Shown here piece after piece: positions 53,922 to 63,960 of a stretch of DNA of 64,000 bases (position 1 is the first letter of the stretch; every line of letters begins with the position of its first letter). A program made the translations under genes and the position numbers. The notes beneath the pieces were generated by a model. That model did not search any database. It was not told where the DNA came from and saw only the letters and a list, made by a program, of their open reading frames with translations. The stretch spans positions 62,001 to 126,000 of the forward strand of contig JADJEK010000006.1 of assembly GCA_016709145.1 (NCBI GenBank). The letters run 5' to 3'. The DNA is from Planctomycetota bacterium. Its GTDB lineage: Bacteria; Planctomycetota; B15-G4; JADJEK01.

Positions 53922-54617
53922 ATGGCAGCGATGAATGGCAGTAAGCGTTTCCGCGCCAATCGCGCGCTGATTCCGGGCAAGGGCCCGTTCGCGCTCGGTG
54001 AGGCCGTCAAGGTGCTGAAGAAGTTCAAACCCGCCAAGTTCGACGAAACCGTCGAACTGGTGATGAACCTCGGCATCGACCCGAAGAAGTCGGACCAGAT
54101 GATCCGCGGCGCGGTCAGTCTGCCGAAGGGAATCGGCAAGAACGTCCGAGTCGTGGTGTTCTGCAAAGACGACAAGGCGAAGCTCGCGCTCGACGCCGGA
54201 GCGATCGCCGCCGGTGGCGACGATCTCGCCGCCAAGATCCGCGATCAGAACTGGCTCGATTTCGACGTCGCGATCGCGACGCCGGACATGATGGGTGTGG
54301 TCGGTCGACTCGGCAAGATCCTCGGTCCGCAGGGCAAGATGCCCTCGCCGAAGTCGGGCACGGTCACGCCGGACATCGTCAAGGCCGTCACCGAATTCCG
54401 CGCGGGCAAGATCGAGTTCCGCGCCGACGCGTACGGCAACGTCCACGCGCCGGTCGGCAAGATCAGCTTCGACGCGGCGTCGCTGCAGGAAAACGTCACC
54501 GCTCTGGTCGACATGATCCTGCACATGAAGCCCGCGGCGTCGAAGGGCAAGTACATCAACAAAGTCGCGATCAGCACGACGATGGGGCCGAGCCTCATCC
54601 TCGACATCACGGGCTGA
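53922..54617 (+). CDS. rplA: 50S ribosomal protein L1
   Basis: 231 residues. Family segments are ETVELVMNLGIDPKKSDQ, the long FDVAIATPDMMGVVGRLG, LGPQGKMPSPKSGTV and the final ISTTMGPSL. L1 forms the L1 stalk and in other bacteria represses its own operon by binding an mRNA that mimics 23S rRNA; I did not find a clear target. Start ATG 53922. It precedes rplJ by six bases. Confidence 0.98.
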   Translation: MAAMNGSKRFRANRALIPGKGPFALGEAVKVLKKFKPAKFDETVELVMNLGIDPKKSDQMIRGAVSLPKGIGKNVRVVVFCKDDKAKLALDAGAIAAGGDDLAAKIRDQNWLDFDVAIATPDMMGVVGRLGKILGPQGKMPSPKSGTVTPDIVKAVTEFRAGKIEFRADAYGNVHAPVGKISFDAASLQENVTALVDMILHMKPAASKGKYINKVAISTTMGPSLILDITG

Positions 54618-54623
54618 AGTCAC

Positions 54624-55187
54624 ATGCCGAACGTCCTGAACCAGCGAATGCTGAAGGAAATCAAGGGCCAGCTCGAGAAGGCCTCGGACTGCGTGGTGAT
54701 CGATTTCACCGCGGTATCCGTCGCCGACGTGAGCGAGATGCGAGCCCGCATGCGCAAGAGCGACATGCGGATGAAGGTCATGAAGACCTCGCTCGCGCGG
54801 ATTGCCGCCAAGGAGCTCGGCTTCGAGGGCGCGGACGACCTGTTCAAGGGTACGACCGCCATCCTCTACGGCGGCGAGTCCATCGGCTCGGTCGCGAAGG
54901 CCTTCGAGGACTTCGCGAAGGAGAAGAAGGAAAAGGCACCGAAGGTCCGCGGCGCGTTCCTCGAGAAGCGCAAGTTGGAAGGTGCGGCCGTCGCCGCGCT
55001 GGCCAAGATGCCGTCGCGTCAGCAGCTGTTGTCGGAGCTCCTCGGCGCCATCACCGCGCCGCTCTCCAACATCGCCGGTTTGCTGAACACGCTGATGACG
55101 GACATTCCGCAACTCACGCAAGCGCTGCACGACAAGGGCGGCGCTGCGGGTGGAGAAGCGGCGGCACCCGAAGCGGCAGCACAGTAA
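54624..55187 (+). CDS. rplJ: 50S ribosomal protein L10
   Basis: 187 residues. It has the N-terminal rRNA-binding part (MRKSDMRMKVMKTSLARIA) and a helical C-terminus ending in the Ala-rich tail EAAAPEAAAQ, which holds L7/L12 dimers. In E. coli the L10 leader regulates rplJL; here only six bases precede it, so control likely acts upstream of rplK or rplA. It precedes rplL by 87 bases. Confidence 0.97.
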   Translation: MPNVLNQRMLKEIKGQLEKASDCVVIDFTAVSVADVSEMRARMRKSDMRMKVMKTSLARIAAKELGFEGADDLFKGTTAILYGGESIGSVAKAFEDFAKEKKEKAPKVRGAFLEKRKLEGAAVAALAKMPSRQQLLSELLGAITAPLSNIAGLLNTLMTDIPQLTQALHDKGGAAGGEAAAPEAAAQ

Positions 55188-55274
55188 GTTCACCGTAGGT
55201 GCGGGCCGGACCATCCGGTTCCGCAGCAGGAATTCGAGAGCAAGAACTCAATCGATCGAGACAGGAGTAACACG

Positions 55275-55700
55275 ATGTCGGCTACGGCAATTCAGGAGCG
55301 TCTGAACGGTCTTCAGGCGGGCAAGAGCAAGCAGTTGATCGAGACCATCGCAGCGATGACGGTCCTCGAACTCGCCGCGTTCAAGAAGGACTTCGAAGAC
55401 GTCTTCGACGTCAAGGCAGCTGCCCCGATGATGGGCGCGGTCATGATGCCGGGCGCGGGTGGCGGTGCCGCCCCTGCGGCCGAAGAGAAGACCGAGTTCG
55501 ACGTCGTTCTCAAGAGCGCCGGCGACAAGAAGATCAACGTCATCAAGGTCGTTCGCGAGCTGACGGGCCTCGGCCTGAAGGAAGCGAAGGATCTGGTCGA
55601 AGGCGCGCCCAAGTCGGTCAAGTCCGGCGTGAGCAAGGCCGACGCCGAGAAGATGAAGAAGTCGCTCGAAGAGCAGGGCGCCGCGGTCGAGCTGAAGTGA
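55275..55700 (+). CDS. rplL: 50S ribosomal protein L7/L12
   Basis: 141 residues, somewhat longer than the common 120-125. The N-terminal dimerisation helix, the Met/Gly/Ala-rich hinge (MMGAVMMPGAGGGAAPAAE) and the conserved C-terminal domain (VIKVVRELTGLGLKEAKDLV) are all present. It recruits translation factors to the ribosome. AGGAG lies seven bases upstream of the ATG. It precedes the rplL-rpoB hairpin. Confidence 0.98.
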   Translation: MSATAIQERLNGLQAGKSKQLIETIAAMTVLELAAFKKDFEDVFDVKAAAPMMGAVMMPGAGGGAAPAAEEKTEFDVVLKSAGDKKINVIKVVRELTGLGLKEAKDLVEGAPKSVKSGVSKADAEKMKKSLEEQGAAVELK

Positions 55701-55773
55701 TCGGAACGACCTCCTCGACGAGGCGACGAGACGAGTTGAAGGAATCACGCAGAGCGTTCTGCGACCTTTCCTG

Positions 55774-55810
55774 CGCCAAGGGGGGACGGGAGTGCCCGTC
55801 TCCCCTGGCG
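55774..55810 (+). terminator. Strong hairpin between rplL and rpoB (possible attenuator or processing site)
   Basis: Positions 55774-55778 pair with 55806-55810, A55779 is bulged, and 55780-55790 pair with 55795-55805 around an AGTG loop; one G-T pair occurs. It is followed by TGATTG, not a U run. In E. coli the same gap holds a partial terminator and an RNase III site. Confidence 0.68.
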
Positions 55811-55861
55811 TGATTGCATCGGCGGTGCCTCCGCTGCCCGTCCGCGGGCGAGAAGGACGCA

Positions 55862-58800
55862 ATGGAAGTCAAGCACTTCGGGTCGTTCCGATCGGACTAC
55901 GACGTTCCGAATCTCACCGAGATCCAGACGAAGTCGTATGCCGACTTCCTGCAGTCGGACGTTCCGTTCAATCGGCGTGAGAACGTCGGGCTCGAAGCGA
56001 TCCTGCGCGAGACGTTCCCGATCCACTCGTACGACAAGACGATGGCGCTCGAGTACGTCGGCTACGACCTCGGCCGCCCGCGCTACACGTCGGACGAGTG
56101 CCGCGTGCTCGGCTTGAGCTACGGCATGCCGTTCAAGGTCCGTGTGCGGCTCGACAAGCCCGATCCGGTCGAGGAATGGGTCTACCTCGGCGAGATCCCG
56201 ATCATGGTCGGTGGCGGTGAGTTCATCGTCAACGGCTCCGAGCGCGTCATCGTTTCGCAGTTGCATCGCTCGCCCGGTGTCGACTTCTCGGTCGACGTCC
56301 TGCCCGGCGACAAGCGCATCCATTCGGCTTGGATCATTCCCGAGCGCGGTTCGTGGATCGAACTCGCCGTCTCGAAGAAGGACGTGCTCCAGATCAAGAT
56401 CGATCAGAGCGGCCGCTTCCCGGCGACGACCTTCCTCCGCGCGATGAGCCCGGACTACGGCAGCAACAGCGCCATCATCCGGTTCTTCCACAAGACCAAG
56501 AAGGTCAAGATCACGACGCCGAAGGAGACCGAGAAGCAGCTCCTGAACGCGATCGTCGTCGACGACATCGTCAACACCGAGACCGGCGAAGTCATCGTCC
56601 CGCACGGTACGCCCGTGACGAAGGAGCAGGTCGAGTCGATCCTGAGCGGCAGCATCAAGGACGTCGAAGTCGTCGAAGGCGTCGATGATCCGCTGATCCT
56701 GAACTCGCTGCGCGAGGACGACACCGACAGCCACGAGTCGGCGCTGCTGCGTATCTACAGCCGCCTGCGCCCGGGCAATCCGCCGAACCTCGACAAGGCG
56801 AAGGACCTGTTCCACGAGCGGTTCTTCGACGCCACGCGCTACCGCCTCGGTCGCGTCGGTCGTTTCCGCATCAACCGCAAGTACGGCCAGGATGTGCCGG
56901 ATTCCGAGATGACGCTGAACAAGGCGGACATCCTGAATTCGATCCGCTACATCATGGAACTGCGCGCCTCGCGCGGCGAAGTGGACGACATCGACCACCT
57001 CGGCAACCGTCGTGTGCGCTCGATCGGTGAACTCGCCGGCGACGAACTGCGCAAGGGCTTCCTGAAACTGCGCCGCACCGCGCAGGAGCGCATGAACCTC
57101 GAGTCGATCGAGACCGCGACTCCGCGGTCCCTGATCAACTCGAAGACCATCTCGTCGGCGATCGAGTACTTCTTCGGTCGTGGCGAGCTTTCGCAGGTCG
57201 TCGACCAGACCAACCCGTTGTCGCAGCTCACGCACGAGCGCCGACTTTCGGCACTCGGTCCGGGCGGCCTCAACCGCAAGCGCGCGGGCTTCGAAGTCCG
57301 CGACGTCCACATCTCGCACTACGGACGCATCTGCCCGATCGAGACGCCGGAAGGCACGAACATCGGTCTGATCGCGTCGTTGTCGATCTACGCCACGATC
57401 GACGAGTATGGCTTCCTCGTCACTCCGTATCGCGAAGTGAAGAACGGCAAGCTCACCGGCGAGACCAAGCTGCTACGCGCCGACGAGGAGTACGAGTCCA
57501 TCCTGGCGCCGGCCGACACCTCGATCGACGACAAGGGCAAGATGCTCGTCGACATGGTGCTCTGCCGTGTGAAGGGTGAATTCGCCGAGCGTCCGCGCAA
57601 CGAAGTTCAGTTCATGGACATCTCGCCGCAGCAACTCGTCGGCGTGTCGGCGTCGCTGATCCCGTTCCTCGAGCACGACGACGCCAACCGCGCGTTGATG
57701 GGATCGAACATGCAGCGCCAGGCGGTGCCGCTCCTGCGCACCGAACCGCCGCTGATCGCGACCGGGATGGAGAAGGCCGTCGCCCGCAACTCGGGCATGG
57801 TGATCAACGCCCGCAATCCGGGCACGGTGATCTACGTCGACGGCCGCACGATCAAGATCAAGGTCGACAAGAGCGGAGATGAAGACAAGTACGAGCTGCG
57901 CAAGTTCGTCGGTCTGAACGAGAAGACGTGCTTGAACCAGCGTCCCATCGTTCGCGAGGGCGATCGGGTCAAGGCCGGCGACGTCATCGCCGACGGCGCC
58001 AACACGCACAACGGCGAGCTCGCGCTCGGCCGCAACCTGCTCGTCGCGTTCATGATCTGGGACGGGTACAACTTCGAAGACGCGATCATCGTCTCGGAAC
58101 GCTTGGTGAAGGACGACGTCTACACGTCGATCCACGTCAACGAGTTCGACGTCGAAATCCGCGAAACGAAGCTCGGTCGCGAGGAATTCACGCGCGACAT
58201 CCCGAACGTCTCCGAGAAGGCGCTGAAGAACCTCGACGACGGCGGCATCGTCCACGTCGGCACGAAGGTCGGTCCGAACGACATCCTCGTCGGCAAGGTT
58301 TCGCCGAAGTCGAAGTCGGAGCTGACGCCGGAAGAGAAGCTGCTGCACGCGATCTTCGGCCGCGCCGGCGAGGACGTGAAGAACGACTCGCTGGAAGTGC
58401 CGGCGGGCGTCGACGGCATCGTCATCGACACGAAGAAGCTGTCGCGCTCGATCGACACGTCGGAAGAGCAGTCGCTGAAGAACCTGCGCGAGATCCGCAA
58501 GGCCGAGAAGGATTTCCTGCAGTACTTCCGCGACGAGCTCCGCACGCTCGTGAACGAAGTCCAGGAGATCCTCGGCTCGAAGATCACCGACCCGAACACG
58601 AAGAAGGCGATCAAGATCGAGGACACCGAGCTGTACGCCGAACTGCGGCGCCAACTCGACGTGATCCGCGAAGTCTGCGTCGAGGCGTACAAGCCGCGCA
58701 CAGCCGGCGAGAAGGCGTTCAAGGCCTTCCGTCATCGCTCCGACAACATCGACGTCGCCGAGAACGAGAAGAACAAGCTGGTCAACAAGCTGTCGCGCGG

Positions 58801-59560
58801 CGACGAACTGCCGACCGGCGTGCTCGAGATGACGAAGGTCTATCTCGCGACGCGCCGCTCGCTGTCGGTCGGCGACAAGATGGCCGGTCGTCACGGCAAC
58901 AAGGGCGTGATCTCGAAGATCCTGCCCGAGGAAGACATGCCGTTCCTCGAGGACGGGACGCCGGTCGACATCCTTCTGAACCCGCTCGGCGTGCCGAGCC
59001 GTATGAACGTCGGCCAGATCCTCGAGACGCACCTCGGCTGGGCCGCGAAGAAGTTGAACTTCCAGGCGATCACGCCGGTGTTCGACGGCGCGACCGAACA
59101 GCAGATCGAGGCCGAACTCGAGAAGGCCGGCTTGCCGACCGATGGCAAGGTGACGTTGTTCGACGGCCGAACGGGTCAGCCGTTCGATCAGAAGGTGACC
59201 GTCGGTTACCTCTACATGCTGAAGCTGCACCACCTCGTCGACGACAAGGTCCACGCGCGTGCGACGGGTCCGTACTCGTTGATCACGCAGCAACCGCTCG
59301 GCGGCAAGGCGCGCTTCGGCGGTCAGCGTTTCGGCGAAATGGAAGTCTGGGCGCTCGAGGCGTACGGCGCCGCGAACATCCTCCAAGAGCTGCTCACCGT
59401 GAAGTCCGACGACGTCGACGGGCGCACGAAGATCTACGAGGCCATGGTGAAGGGCACGAACATCCTCGAACCGGGGACGCCGGTGTCCTTCCACGTGTTG
59501 ACCAACGAGATCCGCGGTCTGGCACTGAACATGGAGCTGCACAAGCGCCGCGTTCTGTGA
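55862..59560 (+). CDS. rpoB: DNA-directed RNA polymerase beta subunit
   Basis: 1232 residues. Early motifs SFRSDYDVPNLTEIQ and the rifampicin region around LSQVVDQTNPLSQLTHERRLSALGPGGL (written in parts) are typical of the subunit. Later segments include GYNFEDAIIVSERLV, KMAGRHGNKGV and GGKARFGGQRFGEMEVWALEAYG. It forms the catalytic claw with beta prime. The ATG at 55862 is used; an in-frame upstream region contains the hairpin. 97 bases precede rpoC. Confidence 0.98.
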   Translation: MEVKHFGSFRSDYDVPNLTEIQTKSYADFLQSDVPFNRRENVGLEAILRETFPIHSYDKTMALEYVGYDLGRPRYTSDECRVLGLSYGMPFKVRVRLDKPDPVEEWVYLGEIPIMVGGGEFIVNGSERVIVSQLHRSPGVDFSVDVLPGDKRIHSAWIIPERGSWIELAVSKKDVLQIKIDQSGRFPATTFLRAMSPDYGSNSAIIRFFHKTKKVKITTPKETEKQLLNAIVVDDIVNTETGEVIVPHGTPVTKEQVESILSGSIKDVEVVEGVDDPLILNSLREDDTDSHESALLRIYSRLRPGNPPNLDKAKDLFHERFFDATRYRLGRVGRFRINRKYGQDVPDSEMTLNKADILNSIRYIMELRASRGEVDDIDHLGNRRVRSIGELAGDELRKGFLKLRRTAQERMNLESIETATPRSLINSKTISSAIEYFFGRGELSQVVDQTNPLSQLTHERRLSALGPGGLNRKRAGFEVRDVHISHYGRICPIETPEGTNIGLIASLSIYATIDEYGFLVTPYREVKNGKLTGETKLLRADEEYESILAPADTSIDDKGKMLVDMVLCRVKGEFAERPRNEVQFMDISPQQLVGVSASLIPFLEHDDANRALMGSNMQRQAVPLLRTEPPLIATGMEKAVARNSGMVINARNPGTVIYVDGRTIKIKVDKSGDEDKYELRKFVGLNEKTCLNQRPIVREGDRVKAGDVIADGANTHNGELALGRNLLVAFMIWDGYNFEDAIIVSERLVKDDVYTSIHVNEFDVEIRETKLGREEFTRDIPNVSEKALKNLDDGGIVHVGTKVGPNDILVGKVSPKSKSELTPEEKLLHAIFGRAGEDVKNDSLEVPAGVDGIVIDTKKLSRSIDTSEEQSLKNLREIRKAEKDFLQYFRDELRTLVNEVQEILGSKITDPNTKKAIKIEDTELYAELRRQLDVIREVCVEAYKPRTAGEKAFKAFRHRSDNIDVAENEKNKLVNKLSRGDELPTGVLEMTKVYLATRRSLSVGDKMAGRHGNKGVISKILPEEDMPFLEDGTPVDILLNPLGVPSRMNVGQILETHLGWAAKKLNFQAITPVFDGATEQQIEAELEKAGLPTDGKVTLFDGRTGQPFDQKVTVGYLYMLKLHHLVDDKVHARATGPYSLITQQPLGGKARFGGQRFGEMEVWALEAYGAANILQELLTVKSDDVDGRTKIYEAMVKGTNILEPGTPVSFHVLTNEIRGLALNMELHKRRVL

Positions 59561-59657
59561 CCCGCGTCATCGTGATCGCCTGATGCCGCGAGCTCGCGCT
59601 CGCGACGTGCTGTTGCCCTGGCTTCGACGAGAAGTTTGATCGTGAAGGGAGTGTGAC

Positions 59658-62600
59658 GTGTACGACACGCAACCGAACCGCGTGAACGACTACACCTGTG
59701 TCTCCGTGCGCCTTGCGTCGCCGGAGGACATCCACAATTGGTCGCACGGTGAGGTCAAGAAGCCCGAGACGATCAACTACCGGACCTACCGCCCCGAGAA
59801 GGACGGTCTGTTCTGCGAGAAGATCTTCGGCCCGACCCGCGACTGGGAATGCGCCTGCGGCAAGTACAAGGGCATCAAGCACAAGGGCATGGTGTGCGAG
59901 CGCTGCGGCGTGCAAGTCACGACGTCGAAAGAGCGCCGGCGCCGGATGGGCCACATCAACCTGGCCGCGCCGGTCGCGCACATTTGGTTCTTCAAGGCGA
60001 TGCCTTCGCGCATCGGCAACCTGCTCGACATCAAGGTCTCGGCGCTCGACAAGGTGGTGTACTTCCAGGAGTACATCGTCATCGATCCCGGCACGACCCC
60101 GCTGAAGGAGAAGCAGCTCCTCACCGAGGACGAGTATCGAAAGGCGCGCGCGCAGCTCGGCGATTCGTTCGAAGCCGACATGGGCGCGGAAGCCGTCAAG
60201 AAGATGCTGATGCGTCTCGATCTGAAGACGCTGTCCGCCGAACTGCGTGAGGAACTGAAGACCACCCGCAGCAAGCAGCGCAAGAAGGACATCATCAAGC
60301 GTCTGAAGACGGTCGAGATGCTGCGCGACTCGCCGAACCAGCCACAGTGGATGATCCTCGACGTGATCCCGGTGATTCCGCCGGATCTGCGTCCGCTGGT
60401 CCTGCTCGAGTCCGGCAACTTCGCGACGTCGGACCTGAACGACCTCTACCGCCGACTCATCAACCGCAACAACCGGTTGAAGAAGCTGCTCGACCTCAAC
60501 GCACCCGAGGTCATCATTCGCAACGAGAAGCGAATGCTGCAGCAGTCGGTCGACGCGTTGTTCGACAACGGTCGTTGCCGCCGGCCGGTGCTCGGCTCGA
60601 GCAACCGTCCGCTGAAGTCGCTGACCGACATGATCAAGGGCAAGCAGGGTCGCTTCCGCGAAAACCTGCTCGGCAAGCGCGTCGACTACTCGGCGCGTTC
60701 GGTCATCGTCGTCGGCCCCGAGCTGAAGCTGCATCAGTGCGGTCTGCCCAAGAAGATCGCGCTCGAGCTGTTCCAGCCGTTCATCATCCGTCGCCTCAAG
60801 GAGCTCGGATTCGCCGACACGATCAAGTCGGCGAAGAAGATGCTCGAGCGCAAGGACGCGGAAGTGTGGGACATCCTCGAAGAGGTGATCCACCAGCACC
60901 CCGTGCTGCTGAACCGCGCTCCTACGCTGCACCGCATGGGTATCCAGGCGTTCGAGCCGGTGCTCATCGAAGGCAACGCGATCAAGATCCACCCGCTGGT
61001 CTGCCAGGGCTTCAACGCGGACTTCGACGGCGACCAGATGGCCGTTCACCTGCCGCTCTCGTTCGAGGCGCAGGTCGAAGCGGCCACGCTGATGCTGTCG
61101 ACGAACAACGTGTTCTCGCCTGCACACGGCAACCCGATCATCACGCCGAGCCAGGACATCGTGCTCGGCTGCTACTACCTCACGGCCGAGCAGCCGGGTG
61201 AGACGGGCGAGGGCAAGGGCTTCTCGAACCCGCTCGAAGTGTTCCGCGCCTACGCGGAACGCAAGATCGGCATCCACGCGCGCGTTCGCGTGCGCCTGCC
61301 GGCGAAGAAGCTGTTGAAGAACAAGGGCGGCGGCGAGCTCTACACGATCAAGGATCGTTCGGCAGAGCTCGCGGCGATGACGCCCGAGGATCGCCTCGCG
61401 CAAGGCATCGTGATGAACCCGGTCGAGACCACGGTCGGCCGCGTGATCTTCAACGACATCTTTTCGCCGAGCGCGCCGTTCTACAACTACACGATGACGA
61501 AGAAGGAGCTGAACCGGCTCATCGGCGAGTACTTCAAGTACCTCGGCAAGGAGCAGGCGATCCGCATGCTCGACGATCTGAAGGAGATCGGCTTCAAGAG
61601 CGCCACGCTCGCGGGCCTGTCCTTCGCGACCGCCGACCTCAAGGTGCCGCCGTCCAAGGCCCGCATGATCGAGGAGACCGAGAAGCAGGTCACCGCGGTC
61701 ACGAAGCGTTACGCCGAAGGCATCATCACGGAAGGCGAGCGCTACAACCAGATCATCGACCTCTGGACCCACGCGCGTGAACGCGTCGGCGAAGAGATGA
61801 TGGCCGAGTTGAAGAACGACACGAAGGAAGGCCGGCCGTACCTCAACCCGATCTTCGTCATGTCGTCGTCCGGCGCGCGTGGTTCGCTCGAACAGATCCG
61901 CCAACTCGCCGGTATGCGCGGCCTCATGGCCAAGCCGTCGGGCAAGATCATCGAGACCCCGATCCGCGCCAACTTCCGCGAAGGCCTGAAGGTCCTCGAG
62001 TACTTCTCGTCGACGCACGGCGCGCGCAAGGGTCTCGCCGACACGGCGCTCAAGACCGCGGACTCGGGTTACCTGACCCGTAAGCTCGCGGACGTCGCGC
62101 AGAACGTCGTCGTCACCATGCGCAACTGCGGCACGATCCAGGGCATCGCGAAGGCTGCGGTCTACAAGGGTGACAAGGTCGACATCACGCTCGCGCAGCA
62201 GATCCGCGGTCGTGTGGCCCGTTCCGCGATCGTCGACGTCGTGACCGACGACGTCGTCGTGAAGGAGAACGAGGTCATCACCGAGGAGACCGCGAAGCGC
62301 ATCGAAGCGCTCGGCTACGAGAAGATCCGCGTCCGCAGCCCGCTGACGTGCGAAGCGTCCATCGGCGTGTGCGCACTCTGCTACGGCATGGATCTGTCGC
62401 GCGGCGAATTGGTCGAAGACGGACTCGCGGCCGGCATCATCGCGGCGCAGTCGATCGGCGAACCGGGCACGCAGCTCACCATGCGTACGTTCCACATCGG
62501 TGGTGCGGCGTCGCGCAGCCTGGCCCAGTCCGAAGTCAAGGCCAAGCGTCCGGGTGTCGTGAAGCTCGAGGATCTCCGCGTCGTCAACAACGGCGAGGAC

Positions 62601-63836
62601 GACGTCGTGCTGTCGCGCAACGGCGAGATCATCATCGTCGACAAGAAGGGTCGTGAACTCGACCGCTACCCGATCTCGCTGGGCGCGATCCTGGCGATCA
62701 AGGACGGCGACTCCGTCAAGGCCGGCCAGCGGATGGCCAAGTGGGATCCGCACTCGACGTCGATCATCGCGGATCGCGAAGGTCGGGCGCGTTGGGAAGA
62801 CCTGGTCGAAGGCAAGACCTACAAGGAAGAGCGCGACGCGACCGGTATCCGCCGCATCCTCGTCATCGAGCACAAGGGCGATCTGCACCCGCAGATCGTC
62901 ATCGAGGACGAGAAGGGCAACCCAGTCAACCTGTACCCGATCCCGGAACGTGCGTACGTCGAGATCGAGAACGGTGCGAAGGTGCGCCCCGGCACGTTGC
63001 TCGCGAAAACTCCGAAGGAGACCGGCGGCGTCCAGGACATCACCGGTGGTCTGCCGCGCGTGACCGAGTTGTTCGAGGCGCGTCGGCCGAAGGAGCCGGC
63101 GGTCATGGCCGAGATCGACGGTCAGGTCGAGATCGTCAAGGAGATGAAGCGCGGCAAGCGCACGATTCTCGTGAAGGGCGAAGGCGGAGTGGTGCAAGAG
63201 CACCTCGTGCCGCACGGCAAGCACCTGCGCGTGTCGACCGGCGACCGCGTTCGCGCCGGCCAGGCCCTGATCGAAGGACCGCTCATTCCGCACGACATCC
63301 TGCGCATCAACGGCGAGGACCACGTCCAGTCGTACCTGCTGCGCGAGATCCAGAACGTCTACCGGTCGCAGGACGTGTCGATCGACGACAAGCACATCGA
63401 GATCATCGTGTCGCAGATGATGCGCAAGGTGCGCGTCGACGACCCGGGTGATTCCGAGCTGTTGCCTGGCGTGCTGGTCGACAAGTTCCGCTATCGCGAG
63501 TCCCGCGAGGCCATGTTGAAGGCGAAGAAGCGTCCGCCCACTGCGGAGCCGCAACTCCTCGGAATCACCAAGGCTTCGCTGCAGTCCGACTCGCTGATCT
63601 CGGCGGCGTCCTTCCAGGAGACCACCAAGGTCCTTACGGAAGCGGCACTCGCCGGCAAGCGCGACGAGCTGATCGGCCTCAAGGAGAACGTCATCCTCGG
63701 CCACATGGTGCCGACGGGTACGGGCTTCCGGTCGTACCACTGGACGCGCATCAGGAAGCCCGCGGAGTCCAACCCGGCCGACGCGCCGCCGCCGAGCGGC
63801 GCCGAGCGGTCGAAGTCGGACACGACCGCGGCTTGA
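59658..63836 (+). CDS. rpoC: DNA-directed RNA polymerase beta prime subunit
   Basis: 1392 residues. The N-terminal zinc site has Cys65, Cys67, Cys80 and Cys83. The catalytic NADFDGD motif lies at about 453-459 with the three Mg-binding Asp. The C-terminal part includes GEPGTQLTMRTFHIGG and SFQETTKVLTEAAL. A GTG start at 59658 has GAAGGGAG upstream. The end is marked by a terminator-like hairpin. It is the last gene of the window's conserved block. Confidence 0.98.
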   Translation: MYDTQPNRVNDYTCVSVRLASPEDIHNWSHGEVKKPETINYRTYRPEKDGLFCEKIFGPTRDWECACGKYKGIKHKGMVCERCGVQVTTSKERRRRMGHINLAAPVAHIWFFKAMPSRIGNLLDIKVSALDKVVYFQEYIVIDPGTTPLKEKQLLTEDEYRKARAQLGDSFEADMGAEAVKKMLMRLDLKTLSAELREELKTTRSKQRKKDIIKRLKTVEMLRDSPNQPQWMILDVIPVIPPDLRPLVLLESGNFATSDLNDLYRRLINRNNRLKKLLDLNAPEVIIRNEKRMLQQSVDALFDNGRCRRPVLGSSNRPLKSLTDMIKGKQGRFRENLLGKRVDYSARSVIVVGPELKLHQCGLPKKIALELFQPFIIRRLKELGFADTIKSAKKMLERKDAEVWDILEEVIHQHPVLLNRAPTLHRMGIQAFEPVLIEGNAIKIHPLVCQGFNADFDGDQMAVHLPLSFEAQVEAATLMLSTNNVFSPAHGNPIITPSQDIVLGCYYLTAEQPGETGEGKGFSNPLEVFRAYAERKIGIHARVRVRLPAKKLLKNKGGGELYTIKDRSAELAAMTPEDRLAQGIVMNPVETTVGRVIFNDIFSPSAPFYNYTMTKKELNRLIGEYFKYLGKEQAIRMLDDLKEIGFKSATLAGLSFATADLKVPPSKARMIEETEKQVTAVTKRYAEGIITEGERYNQIIDLWTHARERVGEEMMAELKNDTKEGRPYLNPIFVMSSSGARGSLEQIRQLAGMRGLMAKPSGKIIETPIRANFREGLKVLEYFSSTHGARKGLADTALKTADSGYLTRKLADVAQNVVVTMRNCGTIQGIAKAAVYKGDKVDITLAQQIRGRVARSAIVDVVTDDVVVKENEVITEETAKRIEALGYEKIRVRSPLTCEASIGVCALCYGMDLSRGELVEDGLAAGIIAAQSIGEPGTQLTMRTFHIGGAASRSLAQSEVKAKRPGVVKLEDLRVVNNGEDDVVLSRNGEIIIVDKKGRELDRYPISLGAILAIKDGDSVKAGQRMAKWDPHSTSIIADREGRARWEDLVEGKTYKEERDATGIRRILVIEHKGDLHPQIVIEDEKGNPVNLYPIPERAYVEIENGAKVRPGTLLAKTPKETGGVQDITGGLPRVTELFEARRPKEPAVMAEIDGQVEIVKEMKRGKRTILVKGEGGVVQEHLVPHGKHLRVSTGDRVRAGQALIEGPLIPHDILRINGEDHVQSYLLREIQNVYRSQDVSIDDKHIEIIVSQMMRKVRVDDPGDSELLPGVLVDKFRYRESREAMLKAKKRPPTAEPQLLGITKASLQSDSLISAASFQETTKVLTEAALAGKRDELIGLKENVILGHMVPTGTGFRSYHWTRIRKPAESNPADAPPPSGAERSKSDTTAA

Positions 63837-63865
63837 GGTAGGACTCGTCGCTCGATTCGTGATGG

Positions 63866-63896
63866 GCCGACTCACCGCAACGAACGGTGGGTCGGC
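63866..63896 (+). terminator. Terminator-like hairpin after rpoC
   Basis: Positions 63866-63877 pair with 63885-63896 (12 pairs with one T-G) around a seven-base loop. It lies 29 bases after the rpoC stop. The tail TCGTCGTTCTCG is only weakly U-rich. Confidence 0.7.
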
Positions 63897-63931
63897 TCGT
63901 CGTTCTCGCGTGAATGGCGTCGGGCACCGTC

Positions 63932-63960
63932 TTGCGTTCGCCCAGCGTCATCGCTCTAAT
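63932..63960 (+). promoter_or_regulatory. Candidate promoter at the window end
   Basis: TTGCGT (63932-63937) and TCTAAT (63955-63960) are 17 bases apart. The -10 is a five of six match and the -35 weak. It would serve the next plus-strand gene beyond the window, often rpsL after rpoC in other bacteria. Confidence 0.35.

Noticed and set aside
59394..63875. A 1493-codon open frame antisense to rpoC and the end of rpoB
   Set aside because: It mirrors rpoC codon structure in a GC-rich genome; the translation is Val/Arg/Asp-rich without domains, and rpoC is certain.
63751..63951. A 66-codon minus-strand frame at the window end
   Set aside because: It overlaps the rpoC 3' end and the terminator hairpin and has no family features.
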